Part shown: piece after piece, positions 30,036 through 39,358 of the stretch
Position numbering within the stretch: position 1 is the stretch's first letter
Layout of the letters: every line of letters starts with the position of its first letter
Assembly (NCBI RefSeq): GCF_949769255.1
Contig: NZ_OX458329.1
Span: 1,798,001 to 1,862,000, forward strand
DNA: 64,000 nt
Direction: 5' to 3'
From: Mobiluncus massiliensis
GTDB taxonomy: Bacteria; Actinomycetota; Actinomycetes; Actinomycetales; Actinomycetaceae
Notes under the pieces: model-generated
What the model saw: the letters and a program-made list of their open reading frames with translations, nothing else
What the model was told of the DNA's origin: nothing
Databases searched by the model: none
Translations under genes and position numbers: made by a program

Positions 30036-31073
30036 TCAGAGGGAAACGACAAAATCGTCCTGGTCAATGACGACCCCGTTAGTCGCTTCGGCCAGCTCCC
30101 TGGCTACAGCTTCGATGGCGTCAATGACGGTCAGCCGGTCCAGGCGCATCGCCCGTTTCAGTTTACTTTCCTCAGTGATGGTGATTTCCGGGGCCATCCA
30201 GGAAATGGCGTAGCTCACGCAGCCGTCTTCGGCATGTCCCAAGGCCGGAGGGATAGCGGTTTCTCCCTGCACCACTACGTGAACAGATGATTTCTGGGTC
30301 ACGTCAGCAGCAATCGCGTAAGCGTCGACCATCATGGGCATGGACATAGCGGCCTCATCGTAGGCTTCCGCTTCCGCGTGTAGCCACGCCCGTTCATCCG
30401 GGCTGACTCCGGCTTGAATGCGGGAGCGCAATCCGTCGGGGTCATAGTTGGCGCGCTCCTCAGGGGTGGTCAGTCGAGGTGCTTTCGGCCCCGAGCGGCG
30501 CTGTGTCTGTTCAGTTTCATTTCCCATCAGCAGGGTTGCGATAGGCAAAGCTCGCTGCACCACCTGGAGGCAAGCCGCGGGTTCCAACCAAATTTCGGAC
30601 AAAACCCGCAGATTCACCGCGGAATCCGGATCTGGGACAATGATGGGACCAGTCGAGAACCGCAAGGCGCCAGCCAAACGCCGCGCTATACGCCGTAGCC
30701 CTTGCAAGACTTCCAGTTCCAGCCCTTCCGGGCCGCCTTCGCGAAACGCATCCCACAAGGGGTCACTGCCCTGTAGCCACTGCGGCACCGGTTTCCCACG
30801 CAAGGCGGGAACCCCCGCCAAATACGCGAACTTCAGGCGGCTGGGCAGCCCCAAACCCACAATCGCCTCGGGCGTCAAATCCCAAGGACCGGTCAGATAC
30901 GCCTCTTTTTTCAGCTCCAAAAGCCCTGGCCCCAGGCGGGAACACTCGGTCCAGATTTGGCCTGCCAGAATGTCGATTTCTTCGGGCTGCACGTCATCGG
31001 CTACCGCCAGCAAGTGAAAAGGCTCGGCGTCTGACAAATCCAAGGAATCGTGGCGATTGGCCGGTGACAACAT
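30036..31073 (-). CDS. Uncharacterised 345-residue protein
   Basis: I do not recognise a domain. The protein is acidic, Leu/Ala-rich and soluble, begins MLSPANRHDSLDLSDAEPF and has no signal peptide. The C-terminal 100 residues (ISWMAPEITITEESKLKRA) look like a separate alpha/beta unit. ATG at 31073 is preceded by GGAAG. It is a single gene, convergent with DUF4235. The stretch 31074-31213 has no gene. Confidence 0.75.
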   Translation of the reverse strand: MLSPANRHDSLDLSDAEPFHLLAVADDVQPEEIDILAGQIWTECSRLGPGLLELKKEAYLTGPWDLTPEAIVGLGLPSRLKFAYLAGVPALRGKPVPQWLQGSDPLWDAFREGGPEGLELEVLQGLRRIARRLAGALRFSTGPIIVPDPDSAVNLRVLSEIWLEPAACLQVVQRALPIATLLMGNETEQTQRRSGPKAPRLTTPEERANYDPDGLRSRIQAGVSPDERAWLHAEAEAYDEAAMSMPMMVDAYAIAADVTQKSSVHVVVQGETAIPPALGHAEDGCVSYAISWMAPEITITEESKLKRAMRLDRLTVIDAIEAVARELAEATNGVVIDQDDFVVSL

Positions 31074-31213
31074 GGTTATCTTCCTTCCAAAGAGTGGTCT
31101 GCGGGGTCGTTACCGGGCAGCGCTACCGGGGCGGCACGTCTGGGTCGCGGAGGGGCAAGCACGGCGGTGTTTCACGGCGTTTGTTCACCGCGCCCGCAAC
31201 GGGGAAAAACGAT

Positions 31214-31834
31214 TCACAGTTCCGTGTCGGGGTGTGGTACAGCCACAATCCCGCGCCCTTCCGGGACCTCTACCCGACTGAAGTTCAGGTATGAACGCGA
31301 GGCGGTAGGGCCGCGCTGACCCTGGTAGCGAGAGCCTTTCGCGCCGGAACCGTAGGGAGCCTCGGCCGGGGAGGACATCTGGAAGAAACACAGCTGACCG
31401 ATTTTCATCCCCGGGTACAGGGCAATCGGCATAGTCGCCGTGTTGGACAGCTCGAGGGTGATATGGCCGGTAAAGCCGGGATCGATGAACCCCGCGGTCG
31501 AGTGGGTTAGCAATCCCAGACGTCCCAGCGAGGATTTCCCTTCCAAGCGCGCCGCGACATCCTCAGGCAAGGTCACGTGTTCAAAAGTGGAACCCAACAC
31601 GAACTCTCCCGGGTGCAAAATGAGCGGCTTGTCACCGGTATCCACCAGGCGGGTCAGCTCAGTTTGCTCTTTCGACGGATCAATCAAGCCATATTTGTGG
31701 TTATCGAACAGGCGAAAGTACCGGTCCAGACGAATGTCCACCGAGGCAGGCTGCACAGCATCAGGATCCCACGGGTCAAGCACCACCTTGCCCTGTTCCA
31801 CCAAGGCACGAATATCACGGTCGGAAATCAGCAT
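31214..31834 (-). CDS. dcd: dCTP deaminase, bifunctional (dUMP-forming) type
   Basis: Dcd converts dCTP to dUTP and, in the actinobacterial form, on to dUMP, feeding thymidylate synthesis. The substrate-binding segment [17 protein letters not shown] (about residues 99-115) and the [14 protein letters not shown] block match the bifunctional mycobacterial enzyme. The length of 206 residues is a little over the typical 190. ATG at 31834 lies 17 bases after the FKBP gene, so the pair is probably one transcript. Confidence 0.94.
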   Translation of the reverse strand: MLISDRDIRALVEQGKVVLDPWDPDAVQPASVDIRLDRYFRLFDNHKYGLIDPSKEQTELTRLVDTGDKPLILHPGEFVLGSTFEHVTLPEDVAARLEGKSSLGRLGLLTHSTAGFIDPGFTGHITLELSNTATMPIALYPGMKIGQLCFFQMSSPAEAPYGSGAKGSRYQGQRGPTASRSYLNFSRVEVPEGRGIVAVPHPDTEL

Positions 31835-31851
31835 GGTTACTTCCTTTGTGG

Positions 31852-32442
31852 CTACTGTGCCGGTTGGGCGTCCACGATTTCGATATAGAACACGATGGTG
31901 TCATCGACACCGATACCGGCTTGAGGGTTGCCTCCGCTGGGTCCATAACCCAAGTCCGGGGGCACGCTAAGAATCAGCTTCGAGCCGACCTTCTGGCCGG
32001 TCAGGCCCTGGGTCCATCCGGGGATGACACGCGTCAACGAGAAGCTAATCGGATCTGTTCCGTGCAGGTAAGAAGCATCAAACAATTCGCCCTTGCCCCA
32101 AACCTGACCGGCATAGACGGCGGTGACGGTGTCGGTGGATTCAACAACTCGGCCGGTACCTTCCTGAACAATCCAGGCTGTGTTTTGAGCTGGCGGTTGC
32201 ATATCTTTGGGGAAGCCAACCATCGGCTGGTTCTCGGGTCCAACAACTTGGGGACGGTCGCCCTCGACGACGGCAGCAGGGGTGGACTTGGGTTCTTCAG
32301 GAGTGGGGGTGGCAGAGTTGGACGCAGCCGGGCTCTGGCTGGCAGCCTGGTCTTTGGCCTGAGTGGAGCAGGCGCTCAAGCTCAGAGTCAACGCCGCGGC
32401 ACCAGTGAGGAGGAACAGTTTAGGAACAATTTTCAAAGTCAT
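31852..32442 (-). CDS. FKBP-type peptidyl-prolyl isomerase lipoprotein
   Basis: The signal peptide ends in the lipobox LSAC (cysteine at residue 25). A Thr/Ser/Pro-rich linker follows, then an FKBP domain with [27 protein letters not shown] and [15 protein letters not shown]. It should help fold exported proteins at the outer membrane face of the cytoplasmic membrane. It is first in the small unit with dcd. Confidence 0.92.
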   Translation of the reverse strand: MTLKIVPKLFLLTGAAALTLSLSACSTQAKDQAASQSPAASNSATPTPEEPKSTPAAVVEGDRPQVVGPENQPMVGFPKDMQPPAQNTAWIVQEGTGRVVESTDTVTAVYAGQVWGKGELFDASYLHGTDPISFSLTRVIPGWTQGLTGQKVGSKLILSVPPDLGYGPSGGNPQAGIGVDDTIVFYIEIVDAQPAQ

Positions 32443-32626
32443 GGTTACACCCTAGCGGAAAAACAGTGATTAACATGCATAAATCACATCGGGCGAAGCT
32501 CCCAGTGACAGGGTTTCTCTAAGCCTCACTCAGCGATTAGTCCTAACAATTTCATTTAGCCCTAATGAAAAGGGCAAAGCCATTACAATGATTTGACCGC
32601 ATATTGAGACCCAACCAGGAGGTTAT

Positions 32627-33349
32627 ATGTCTACCCCTCATATTGCTGCCGAACCCTGGGATTTCGCTCCCGCCGTATTGATGCCCGGCGACCCGAAGCG
32701 AGCCGAAAAAATCGCCCACACTCTGATGAGTGACGCCAAAATGGTCACCGACGTGCGTTCCATGCTGGGCTTTACCGGCACCTATCAAGGCAAACCGCTG
32801 TCGGTCATGGGGTCGGGCATGGGTCAACCCTCCCTAACTATCTACGCCACAGAACTGTTCAAGTTCTTTGGTGTTGAGCGCATTATTCGGGTAGGTACCT
32901 GCGGTTCTATCTCTCCCCTGGCGGGAGTCGGGGACACGGTGGTGGCCATGGGCGCCCACACTGACTCTCACATCAACGTGGCGCGTTTCCCCGAGATTAC
33001 CTTTGCTCCGTGCGCCTCGTGGTCCTTGCTTTCGGCCGCCATGAAAGCGGTTGACGAACTGCCCGAGGCCGACCGCAACCGAGTTCACGTCGGGACCGTG
33101 TTCTCTGAGGACCATTTCTATTTCAAAGTTCCGGGTTTGTTGGAACGCTTGCGCGCCTATGGCACCCTCGCCCTAGAGATGGAAACCGCTGCTCTCTATG
33201 GAGTTGCTGCCGAATTCGGTCGTGAGGCCCTGACGGTGCTGACCGTATCGGATAGTTTGCTAGACCATTCCCAGGACATGACTCCGGAGCAACGCGAAAC
33301 GAAGTTTGCCAACACGCTGGCTCTGGCCACCGCGGCCGCCCTGTGCTAA
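32627..33349 (+). CDS. deoD: Purine-nucleoside phosphorylase, DeoD type
   Basis: DeoD splits purine nucleosides with phosphate, giving the base and (deoxy)ribose 1-phosphate. The motifs are PGDPKRAEKIA (phosphate and hexamer contact), GTCGSISP, LALEMETAALYG and TVSDSL, with the catalytic Asp in the last. The length is 240, typical of the hexameric class. AGGAGG lies five bases before ATG at 32627. It is convergent with deoA and opens the nucleoside-salvage district. Confidence 0.96.
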   Translation: MSTPHIAAEPWDFAPAVLMPGDPKRAEKIAHTLMSDAKMVTDVRSMLGFTGTYQGKPLSVMGSGMGQPSLTIYATELFKFFGVERIIRVGTCGSISPLAGVGDTVVAMGAHTDSHINVARFPEITFAPCASWSLLSAAMKAVDELPEADRNRVHVGTVFSEDHFYFKVPGLLERLRAYGTLALEMETAALYGVAAEFGREALTVLTVSDSLLDHSQDMTPEQRETKFANTLALATAAALC

Positions 33350-33409
33350 AGACCCGCCGCACTGACGTCCTTCTGAACTGGCGGAACTTCCTAAAACTAA
33401 CGGAACGCC

Positions 33410-34696
33410 CTAGTCAATCCGGTCAATAATCAAAGGCCCTGCCCCGGCAAAGGTGTCCGAGATTTCCCAACCGCCTTCCAGCGCCGCCAGCGCCCGTTCA
33501 AAGCGCTGCGGCTCGTCAGCGTGCAGGGTAAACAGGGTTTGACCTGCCTGTACCCGGTCGCCCGGCTTGGCGTGTAGGGTTATTCCTGCACCCAAGGACA
33601 CTGCCTCGCCCGGACGGGCTCGCCCAGCACCGGTACGCCACGAAGCAACCCCGACTGCCAGCGCGTCCAGGCGGCTGAGCACACCGCTGCGCTCTGCCTT
33701 CACTTCGCAATGTTCCCGCGCCGAAGCTAGGGGTGCGTCGGGGTCTCCACCTTGGGACCGAATCATTTCCCGCCAGGTGTCCATCGCGGCTCCCGAAGCC
33801 AAAGCCGCGCTAGGATCGGCATCGGGCTGACCCGCGGCCGTCAACATTTCCTTTGCCAAAGCGACCGTGAGCTCTACCACGTCGGCGGGACCTCCGCCTG
33901 CCAACACTTCCACCGCTTCGGCGACTTCCCCCGCATTGCCGACTTCCCGGCCTAGTGGGGTCGACATATCGGTGAGCAGGGCCACCGTGTGAGTGCCGGC
34001 ATCTTTACCCAAAGTCACCATGGTTTGCGCCAGCTCGCGGGCTTGAGACAGCTCTTTCATGAAAGCCCCGGAACCGACCTTGACATCCAATACCAGAGCG
34101 GCGGAGCCTTCCGCAATCTTCTTTGACATAATCGAGGAAGCAATCAGCGGGACACAATCAACTGTGCTGGTCACATCCCGCAGGGCGTAGAGTTTCCGGT
34201 CCGCCGGAGCCAGCCCTGCCCCGGCCGCACATATGACCGCCCCGCAGCCGGTTCCCAGAATCTCGGTAATCCGCTCATTGCTCAGCTCAGCCTGCCAACC
34301 GGGGATGGCCTCCAGCTTGTCCAAGGTACCGCCCGTGTGTCCCAAGCCGCGCCCGGAAAGCTGCGGTACGGCCACCCCGAAACTCGCTACCAGCGGCGCG
34401 AGCGGCAAGGTAATCTTGTCCCCTACCCCGCCGGTGGAATGTTTATCCGCGGTGGGCCGCGGCAGGGAGCCAAAATCCAGGCGTTGCCCGGAGTCAATCA
34501 TCGCTTGAGTCCAGTCGAAAATCTCGCGCTGATTCATGCCCTTGAGGAACACCGCCATCGCCAGGGCCGCCATCTGTTCACTGGTGACCCAGTCGCGGGT
34601 GTAGGCATCGATGACCCACTCAATCTGAGCGGTAGACAGTTCCTGACCATCGCGTTTGGTCCGAATCACATCGACAGCATCAAAAGGTTCCACCAT
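33410..34696 (-). CDS. deoA: Thymidine phosphorylase (pyrimidine-nucleoside phosphorylase)
   Basis: The enzyme releases thymine or uracil and yields (deoxy)ribose 1-phosphate. The signature region RGLGHTGGTLDKLEAIPG and the phosphate site KHSTGGVGDK are both present, and the C-terminal domain has the swivelling hammerhead fold. The length is 428. The gene is 20 bases after cdd on the same strand, at the end of the operon that starts with the BMP lipoprotein. Confidence 0.95.
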   Translation of the reverse strand: MVEPFDAVDVIRTKRDGQELSTAQIEWVIDAYTRDWVTSEQMAALAMAVFLKGMNQREIFDWTQAMIDSGQRLDFGSLPRPTADKHSTGGVGDKITLPLAPLVASFGVAVPQLSGRGLGHTGGTLDKLEAIPGWQAELSNERITEILGTGCGAVICAAGAGLAPADRKLYALRDVTSTVDCVPLIASSIMSKKIAEGSAALVLDVKVGSGAFMKELSQARELAQTMVTLGKDAGTHTVALLTDMSTPLGREVGNAGEVAEAVEVLAGGGPADVVELTVALAKEMLTAAGQPDADPSAALASGAAMDTWREMIRSQGGDPDAPLASAREHCEVKAERSGVLSRLDALAVGVASWRTGAGRARPGEAVSLGAGITLHAKPGDRVQAGQTLFTLHADEPQRFERALAALEGGWEISDTFAGAGPLIIDRID

Positions 34697-34716
34697 GATT
34701 TTTTCCTTTCCGAGGT

Positions 34717-35121
34717 TTAGCTCAAAAATTCCGGCCCGAATGATTCCGGGAGGATTTCCTGAAACGGCCGGCGTCCGGCGGGGGTTTCAATGACCAGTTC
34801 CGGGCTGGCGTGTTCACGCAACAGCTGGCGGCACCGCCCGCAAGGGACAGTGAGGACAGGAGTTTGCCCTTCAGGGTTGCCGTAGCACAGGAAAGCCACT
34901 AACTTGCCCCCGCCACTGAGAGTGAGCTGGGATATCAGTCCGCATTCCGCGCACAGACCCAATCCGTAGCTGGCGTTTTCGCTGTTGCATCCCGTGACGA
35001 TGCGACCAGCCTCGGTCAGCGCCGCCGCTCCCACCCGGTAGTGCGAGTAGGGGCAATAGGCATGGGTTTGGGCCTCCCGTGCGGCGACATGGAGACGTTC
35101 CCAGTCAGTTTCGCTCAACAT
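34717..35121 (-). CDS. cdd: Cytidine deaminase
   Basis: Cdd converts cytidine and deoxycytidine to uridine forms for phosphorolysis by DeoA. Zinc and catalytic residues are in NSENASYGLGLCAE (Cys near residue 55) and PCGRC. I chose ATG at 35121 (134 residues, MLSETDWERLHV); the longer open frame upstream overlaps the permease gene. Start to permease stop is 35 bases. Confidence 0.95.
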   Translation of the reverse strand: MLSETDWERLHVAAREAQTHAYCPYSHYRVGAAALTEAGRIVTGCNSENASYGLGLCAECGLISQLTLSGGGKLVAFLCYGNPEGQTPVLTVPCGRCRQLLREHASPELVIETPAGRRPFQEILPESFGPEFLS

Positions 35122-35156
35122 TATTTCCTCTTTCCACAGTTTTGCCGGTGTGTGGG

Positions 35157-36455
35157 TTAGAGCGGATACGGTTTGCCTTCCATCGCTGGAGGACGTACCC
35201 GCCCTACGAATCCCGCGACCGCCAGAATTGTGACGATGTAAGGAATCATCAACAGGAAATCGGTCGGGATGGGTGAGTTCACGGACTGCATCACATAACC
35301 CAAAGCAGTGGCGAAACCGAACAGGAGCGAAGCCGCCACGGCGCCCTTCGGATTCCACTTGCCCAAAATCATCGCTGCCAGGGCGATAAAACCGTTGCCC
35401 GCGGCCATATCCTTTGAAAAGGCCAGACCCGCACCGACAGTGAAGTAGGCGCCGCCCAGACCAGCCAAAGCTCCACCCAACAACACATTGCGCCAGCGGT
35501 ACAGATTCACGTTGATACCCACGGTGTCCGCAGCTTTCGGATGCTCCCCGCACGCCCGTGAACGCAGCCCCCACCGGGAGCGGAACAGGGCGAAATTCAG
35601 CACAATTACCGCCAAGTACATGAGATAGACCAGCAGGGATTGTTTGAACAGGACCGGCCCGATAATGGGGATGTCCGACAGCACGGGAATAGCCAGGGAT
35701 TTCAATGGCATCGGACGGTTCAAAGTGTTTTCGTTGAACTTTAGCCAGGTCGAATACAGGAACGAGGTCAAGCCCACCACCAGCATATTCAACACGACAC
35801 CGACGATAATGTGGTCCACCCGGTATTTGACGGTGAACAAGGCGAGGAGCACCGCCACCAAGGCCCCGGCGATAGGGGCGCCCACCAGCCCCAGGTAGGG
35901 CGAGGAAGTAGCCGAAGCGACAACTGCCGCCAGGAAAGCCCCTAACAGGAGCTGGCCTTCAATAGCGATGTTGATTACGCCGGTGTGTTCGCAAACCAGA
36001 CCGGAGAGGGAACCAAAAACGAGGGGGATGGCCAGGGCGAGGGTCGACTGCAGCAGCGAGACTAGGGGCATCACAGAGCCTTCGCGTCCCGCTACGACAA
36101 ACAGCAGCAGAGCCATGAGAAAGAACATCCCGCTCAGACCGGCAATCCACCCCGGAGCTTTCCCGTGACGCAGCGTCAGCCAAGTCGCCGCCACCGAGCC
36201 CGCCACACACGCAACGGTCAGAATCAGAATCGTTGGCTGTGCCGGAAGATCAACATTGCCAGTCGGGAACCATGTCGTCGCATTCTGGAAAGACACCACC
36301 GACACTCCGCGTGCACTCAGCCCCATCACGGCACACAGTACACTCATGACCCAGGCGGAAACAGACCAGCGCCAATCTTTACGCAGCCTGACTTTTTCCG
36401 TGTTTTCCTGACGGTCGGCGCGGCTTTTTTCTAACAGATTTTCACTCAGGTTCAT
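35157..36455 (-). CDS. Nucleoside ABC transporter permease 2 (NupQ/YufQ type)
   Basis: This 432-residue permease of the BMP/nucleoside importer class has about ten hydrophobic segments, with the conserved LSGLVCEHTGVINIAIEGQL near residue 150. An extra hydrophilic N-terminal segment of 25 residues is present. Its start overlaps the end of the first permease gene by four bases. Together they form the membrane channel for nucleosides. Confidence 0.9.
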   Translation of the reverse strand: MNLSENLLEKSRADRQENTEKVRLRKDWRWSVSAWVMSVLCAVMGLSARGVSVVSFQNATTWFPTGNVDLPAQPTILILTVACVAGSVAATWLTLRHGKAPGWIAGLSGMFFLMALLLFVVAGREGSVMPLVSLLQSTLALAIPLVFGSLSGLVCEHTGVINIAIEGQLLLGAFLAAVVASATSSPYLGLVGAPIAGALVAVLLALFTVKYRVDHIIVGVVLNMLVVGLTSFLYSTWLKFNENTLNRPMPLKSLAIPVLSDIPIIGPVLFKQSLLVYLMYLAVIVLNFALFRSRWGLRSRACGEHPKAADTVGINVNLYRWRNVLLGGALAGLGGAYFTVGAGLAFSKDMAAGNGFIALAAMILGKWNPKGAVAASLLFGFATALGYVMQSVNSPIPTDFLLMIPYIVTILAVAGFVGRVRPPAMEGKPYPL

Positions 36456-37756
36456 CGGTCTGCCTCCTTTCCTTCACAAGGTTCTTCTGGCGGGGTAAGC
36501 GGCTCGCTTTCAGCCGTTTCGTGGGGACTTTCCCCAGTAACCAGGGCTGGTTCTGCGGCAACGGTCGCGTTTTCGACAGTGATTTTCTGAGGGTCGGGAA
36601 GTCGGAAAATCCACCGAATCAACGGCGGGGCTGCGATGAGCAAGACGATCACCGCTTGGGACACCGAGACGATGTCCACCGGGATGCCGGCCGCAGCCTG
36701 CATGGTGGAAGCCCCGGCAGCGAAGGCCCCAAAGAGAATCCCGGCGAGAACAGTTCCTAGCGGGGTGGAACCACCGAGCAGGGCGACTGTAATCGCATCA
36801 AAACCGAGAGAACCGGCAGTACCGGTAGACAGGAACTTTTCGGTGCCCAATGACGGGCAGGTGCCGGCTAGTCCCGCTAAAGCCCCAGCAATAACCATCG
36901 TGAGGGCGATGACCCGATTGACCGAGATGCCAGCCGTTTGAGCCGCGTGCGGGTTTGCCCCGGCTGCCCGCAGCTCAAAACCAAAAGTGGAACGTTCCAG
37001 CAACCACCACACGAAAACTGCTGCGGCGAGGGCGACGATGAATCCGAGGTGCAGGTTGAAAGCCGAACCTAACAGCTCAGGATAGGACGCGCTGGCCGGG
37101 ACGGTCATGGATTTGCCCGGATAGCCGTCCCCTACGAAGCTCTCGGCCTTTAAGGCATAAGACAGCAGGTAGAGGGCTATTGAATTCATCATGATGGTGA
37201 CGATAACCTCGTTGGCTCCCAATCGGGCTTTCAAAATACCGGGAACCGCGCCCCACAGGGCCCCGCCGAGGATAGCGAAAATGACCGCCACTAACAGGTG
37301 CAAACCTGGGGGAAGATGAAAATTCAGCCCAACCCAGACCCCCATGAGGGCACCCAGCAAAAGCTGACCTTGGGCACCAATGTTAAAAAGTCCCGCCCGG
37401 AAAGCCAACGCCACGGACAGTCCCGCCAGAATCAGCGGAGCCGAACGGGTCAGCGAGTTGGTGATAGGTAGCACCATTCCTGCCAAGCTGGTCGCTTCAT
37501 AGTCGAAAATGGCTCCCCGGAACAGGGACGTAAAGAACGATGCGAAGGCCGCCCCGAAACTCGTGAAGAAATCCGAGGGGCGAGCCAGTAAGTAAGCGGC
37601 GCTGCTCTGGACGTTCGGGTCAAAAATAGCTACCAAAAGCGCAGATACCAGTAATGACAGCAGCACCGCGGAGGTAATCAGCACCGCGGAGGACGACATG
37701 ATTTGTCTCAAAACCACGTTCAGGCCGGGACGCGAAGTATCCTTAGTCTCGTTCAT
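36452..37756 (-). CDS. Nucleoside ABC transporter permease 1 (NupP/YufP type)
   Basis: The first permease of the importer is a 434-residue membrane protein with ALAFRAGLFNIGAQGQLLLG in the conserved region. The C-terminal tail beyond residue 390 is acidic and Pro/Glu-rich. Both ends overlap neighbouring genes by four bases (ATPase upstream, second permease downstream), indicating tight translational coupling. Confidence 0.9.
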   Translation of the reverse strand: MNETKDTSRPGLNVVLRQIMSSSAVLITSAVLLSLLVSALLVAIFDPNVQSSAAYLLARPSDFFTSFGAAFASFFTSLFRGAIFDYEATSLAGMVLPITNSLTRSAPLILAGLSVALAFRAGLFNIGAQGQLLLGALMGVWVGLNFHLPPGLHLLVAVIFAILGGALWGAVPGILKARLGANEVIVTIMMNSIALYLLSYALKAESFVGDGYPGKSMTVPASASYPELLGSAFNLHLGFIVALAAAVFVWWLLERSTFGFELRAAGANPHAAQTAGISVNRVIALTMVIAGALAGLAGTCPSLGTEKFLSTGTAGSLGFDAITVALLGGSTPLGTVLAGILFGAFAAGASTMQAAAGIPVDIVSVSQAVIVLLIAAPPLIRWIFRLPDPQKITVENATVAAEPALVTGESPHETAESEPLTPPEEPCEGKEADR

Positions 37757-39273
37757 TTGTCCGCCTCCTGTTCTTCCGCTGAAACTCCGGCCATCATCAG
37801 GCCCAAAACATTGCGTGGTGTGTCCGGAGGCACGACTCCGACAATCTTTCCCCGATACATCACCGCTATCCGATCGGCCAACCCCACCACTTCGTCAAGC
37901 TCGGTCGAGACCAGAATCACCGCGGTCCCCATGTCTCGCTGCTGGACGATTCGCTGGTGAACGAACTCAATGGATCCCACATCCAATCCGCGAGTGGGTT
38001 GGGAAGCCACCAAGAGTTTTAGCGGGCGCGATAGTTCCCTGGCCACGATGACTTTTTGCTGGTTGCCCCCGGAAAGCGTCGAAATCGGGTCTTGCAACGA
38101 AGTCACCCGGACATCGAATTCTTCCTGGAGCTTGCTCGCGTTTTCCATCACGACTTTCGGATGCATATTGACCCCGGTAGCGAAGGGCGGGATGTCGTAC
38201 AAATCGAGAATCATGTTTTCGGCAATAGAGAAGGACGCAATCATGCCATCTGTGGAACGGTCCTCGGGAATGTAGCCCAACTGGTGACGCAAACGGTCTT
38301 TCACTTTCATCTTGGTGAGGTCTTTGCCGTCCAACGTCATCTTGCCGCCCGCCAAAGGCTCCAGCCCTAAGATGGCGCGGCACAGTTCCGTTTGACCATT
38401 GCCTTGAACCCCCGCGATAGCCAGGATTTCCCCGCTGCGTACCGCCAAATCCACGTGGTCCAAATCGACATGCCCCGCATAGTTAACGACGCTGACCTGC
38501 GACATTTGAAAGACTGTCTCACCTAATTGGGGAGCATCTTTCTCTACGGAAAGTTTCACGGCACGCCCCACCATGGCCGCCGCTAATTCGCTATCTGTAG
38601 ACTCCGGGCTGGCCTGGCCGATGACTTTACCGCGGCGAATTACCGTGATGCAATCAGCTACCGCCTTGACCTCACGCAGCTTATGCGTGATGAAAACAAT
38701 TGCGGTTCCCGCGTCTCGCAGCTGGCGCATGATGGTGATGAGCTCGTCGGTTTCCTGGGGAGTCAGCACCGCGGTGGGCTCATCCAAGATGAGGACCTTC
38801 GCGTCTCGCGACAAGGCTTTGATGATTTCCACTCGCTGCTGAGCCCCGACCGGGAGATCCTCAATCAAGGCATCGGGATCGATATCAAAACCAAACTGTG
38901 CGGAAAGCTCCTGGACTTTTTTCCGGGCTGCCTGCAAATCTAACCGACCCAAGGCTTTCGTCGGTTCGTATCCCAAAGCCACCGATTCCGCCACGGTAAA
39001 CACCGGTACCAGCATAAAGTGCTGGTGGACCATGCCAATCCCGGCAGCCACAGCATCGCCGGGACCTTTAAAGGAAACCTTTTCGTCATCGACAAAGATT
39101 TCTCCGGCATCGGGCTGATACAAACCGTACAGGACGTTCATCAGTGTGGATTTGCCCGCCCCATTTTCCCCTAACAGAGCATGAATTTGCCCCGGTTCTA
39201 CGACCAGGTCGATATGATCGTTGGCCACTAATGGACCGAAAGTCTTGGTTATTCCGCGCAGTTCCAGCTTCAT
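37753..39273 (-). CDS. Nucleoside ABC transporter ATPase, tandem domains
   Basis: The 506-residue protein holds two ATPase domains. The first is canonical (GENGAGKST, LILDEPTAVL). The second is degenerate at Walker A (GVQGNGQTE) and Walker B (LLVASQPTRGLD). That is normal for the YufO/NupA class, where only one site hydrolyses ATP. It follows the BMP lipoprotein gene, with a large hairpin between them. Confidence 0.93.
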   Translation of the reverse strand: MKLELRGITKTFGPLVANDHIDLVVEPGQIHALLGENGAGKSTLMNVLYGLYQPDAGEIFVDDEKVSFKGPGDAVAAGIGMVHQHFMLVPVFTVAESVALGYEPTKALGRLDLQAARKKVQELSAQFGFDIDPDALIEDLPVGAQQRVEIIKALSRDAKVLILDEPTAVLTPQETDELITIMRQLRDAGTAIVFITHKLREVKAVADCITVIRRGKVIGQASPESTDSELAAAMVGRAVKLSVEKDAPQLGETVFQMSQVSVVNYAGHVDLDHVDLAVRSGEILAIAGVQGNGQTELCRAILGLEPLAGGKMTLDGKDLTKMKVKDRLRHQLGYIPEDRSTDGMIASFSIAENMILDLYDIPPFATGVNMHPKVVMENASKLQEEFDVRVTSLQDPISTLSGGNQQKVIVARELSRPLKLLVASQPTRGLDVGSIEFVHQRIVQQRDMGTAVILVSTELDEVVGLADRIAVMYRGKIVGVVPPDTPRNVLGLMMAGVSAEEQEADK

Positions 39274-39302
39274 AGGTTCCCTCTCGCGTGGTTTTTAGTT
39301 CA

Positions 39303-39343
39303 AATATGGAATTGGGTCACGCAACGTGACCCAATTCCATATT
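39303..39343. promoter_or_regulatory. Long stem-loop between BMP lipoprotein and ATPase genes
   Basis: A perfect 19-base inverted repeat (ATATGGAATTGGGTCACG and its complement) with a three-base loop lies in the middle of the operon. No T-run follows on the minus strand. Such hairpins usually trim or stabilise the upstream message, so that more binding protein is made than ATPase and permease. Partial termination is the other possibility. Confidence 0.7.
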
Positions 39344-39358
39344 CTTAATGGCTCAGAA

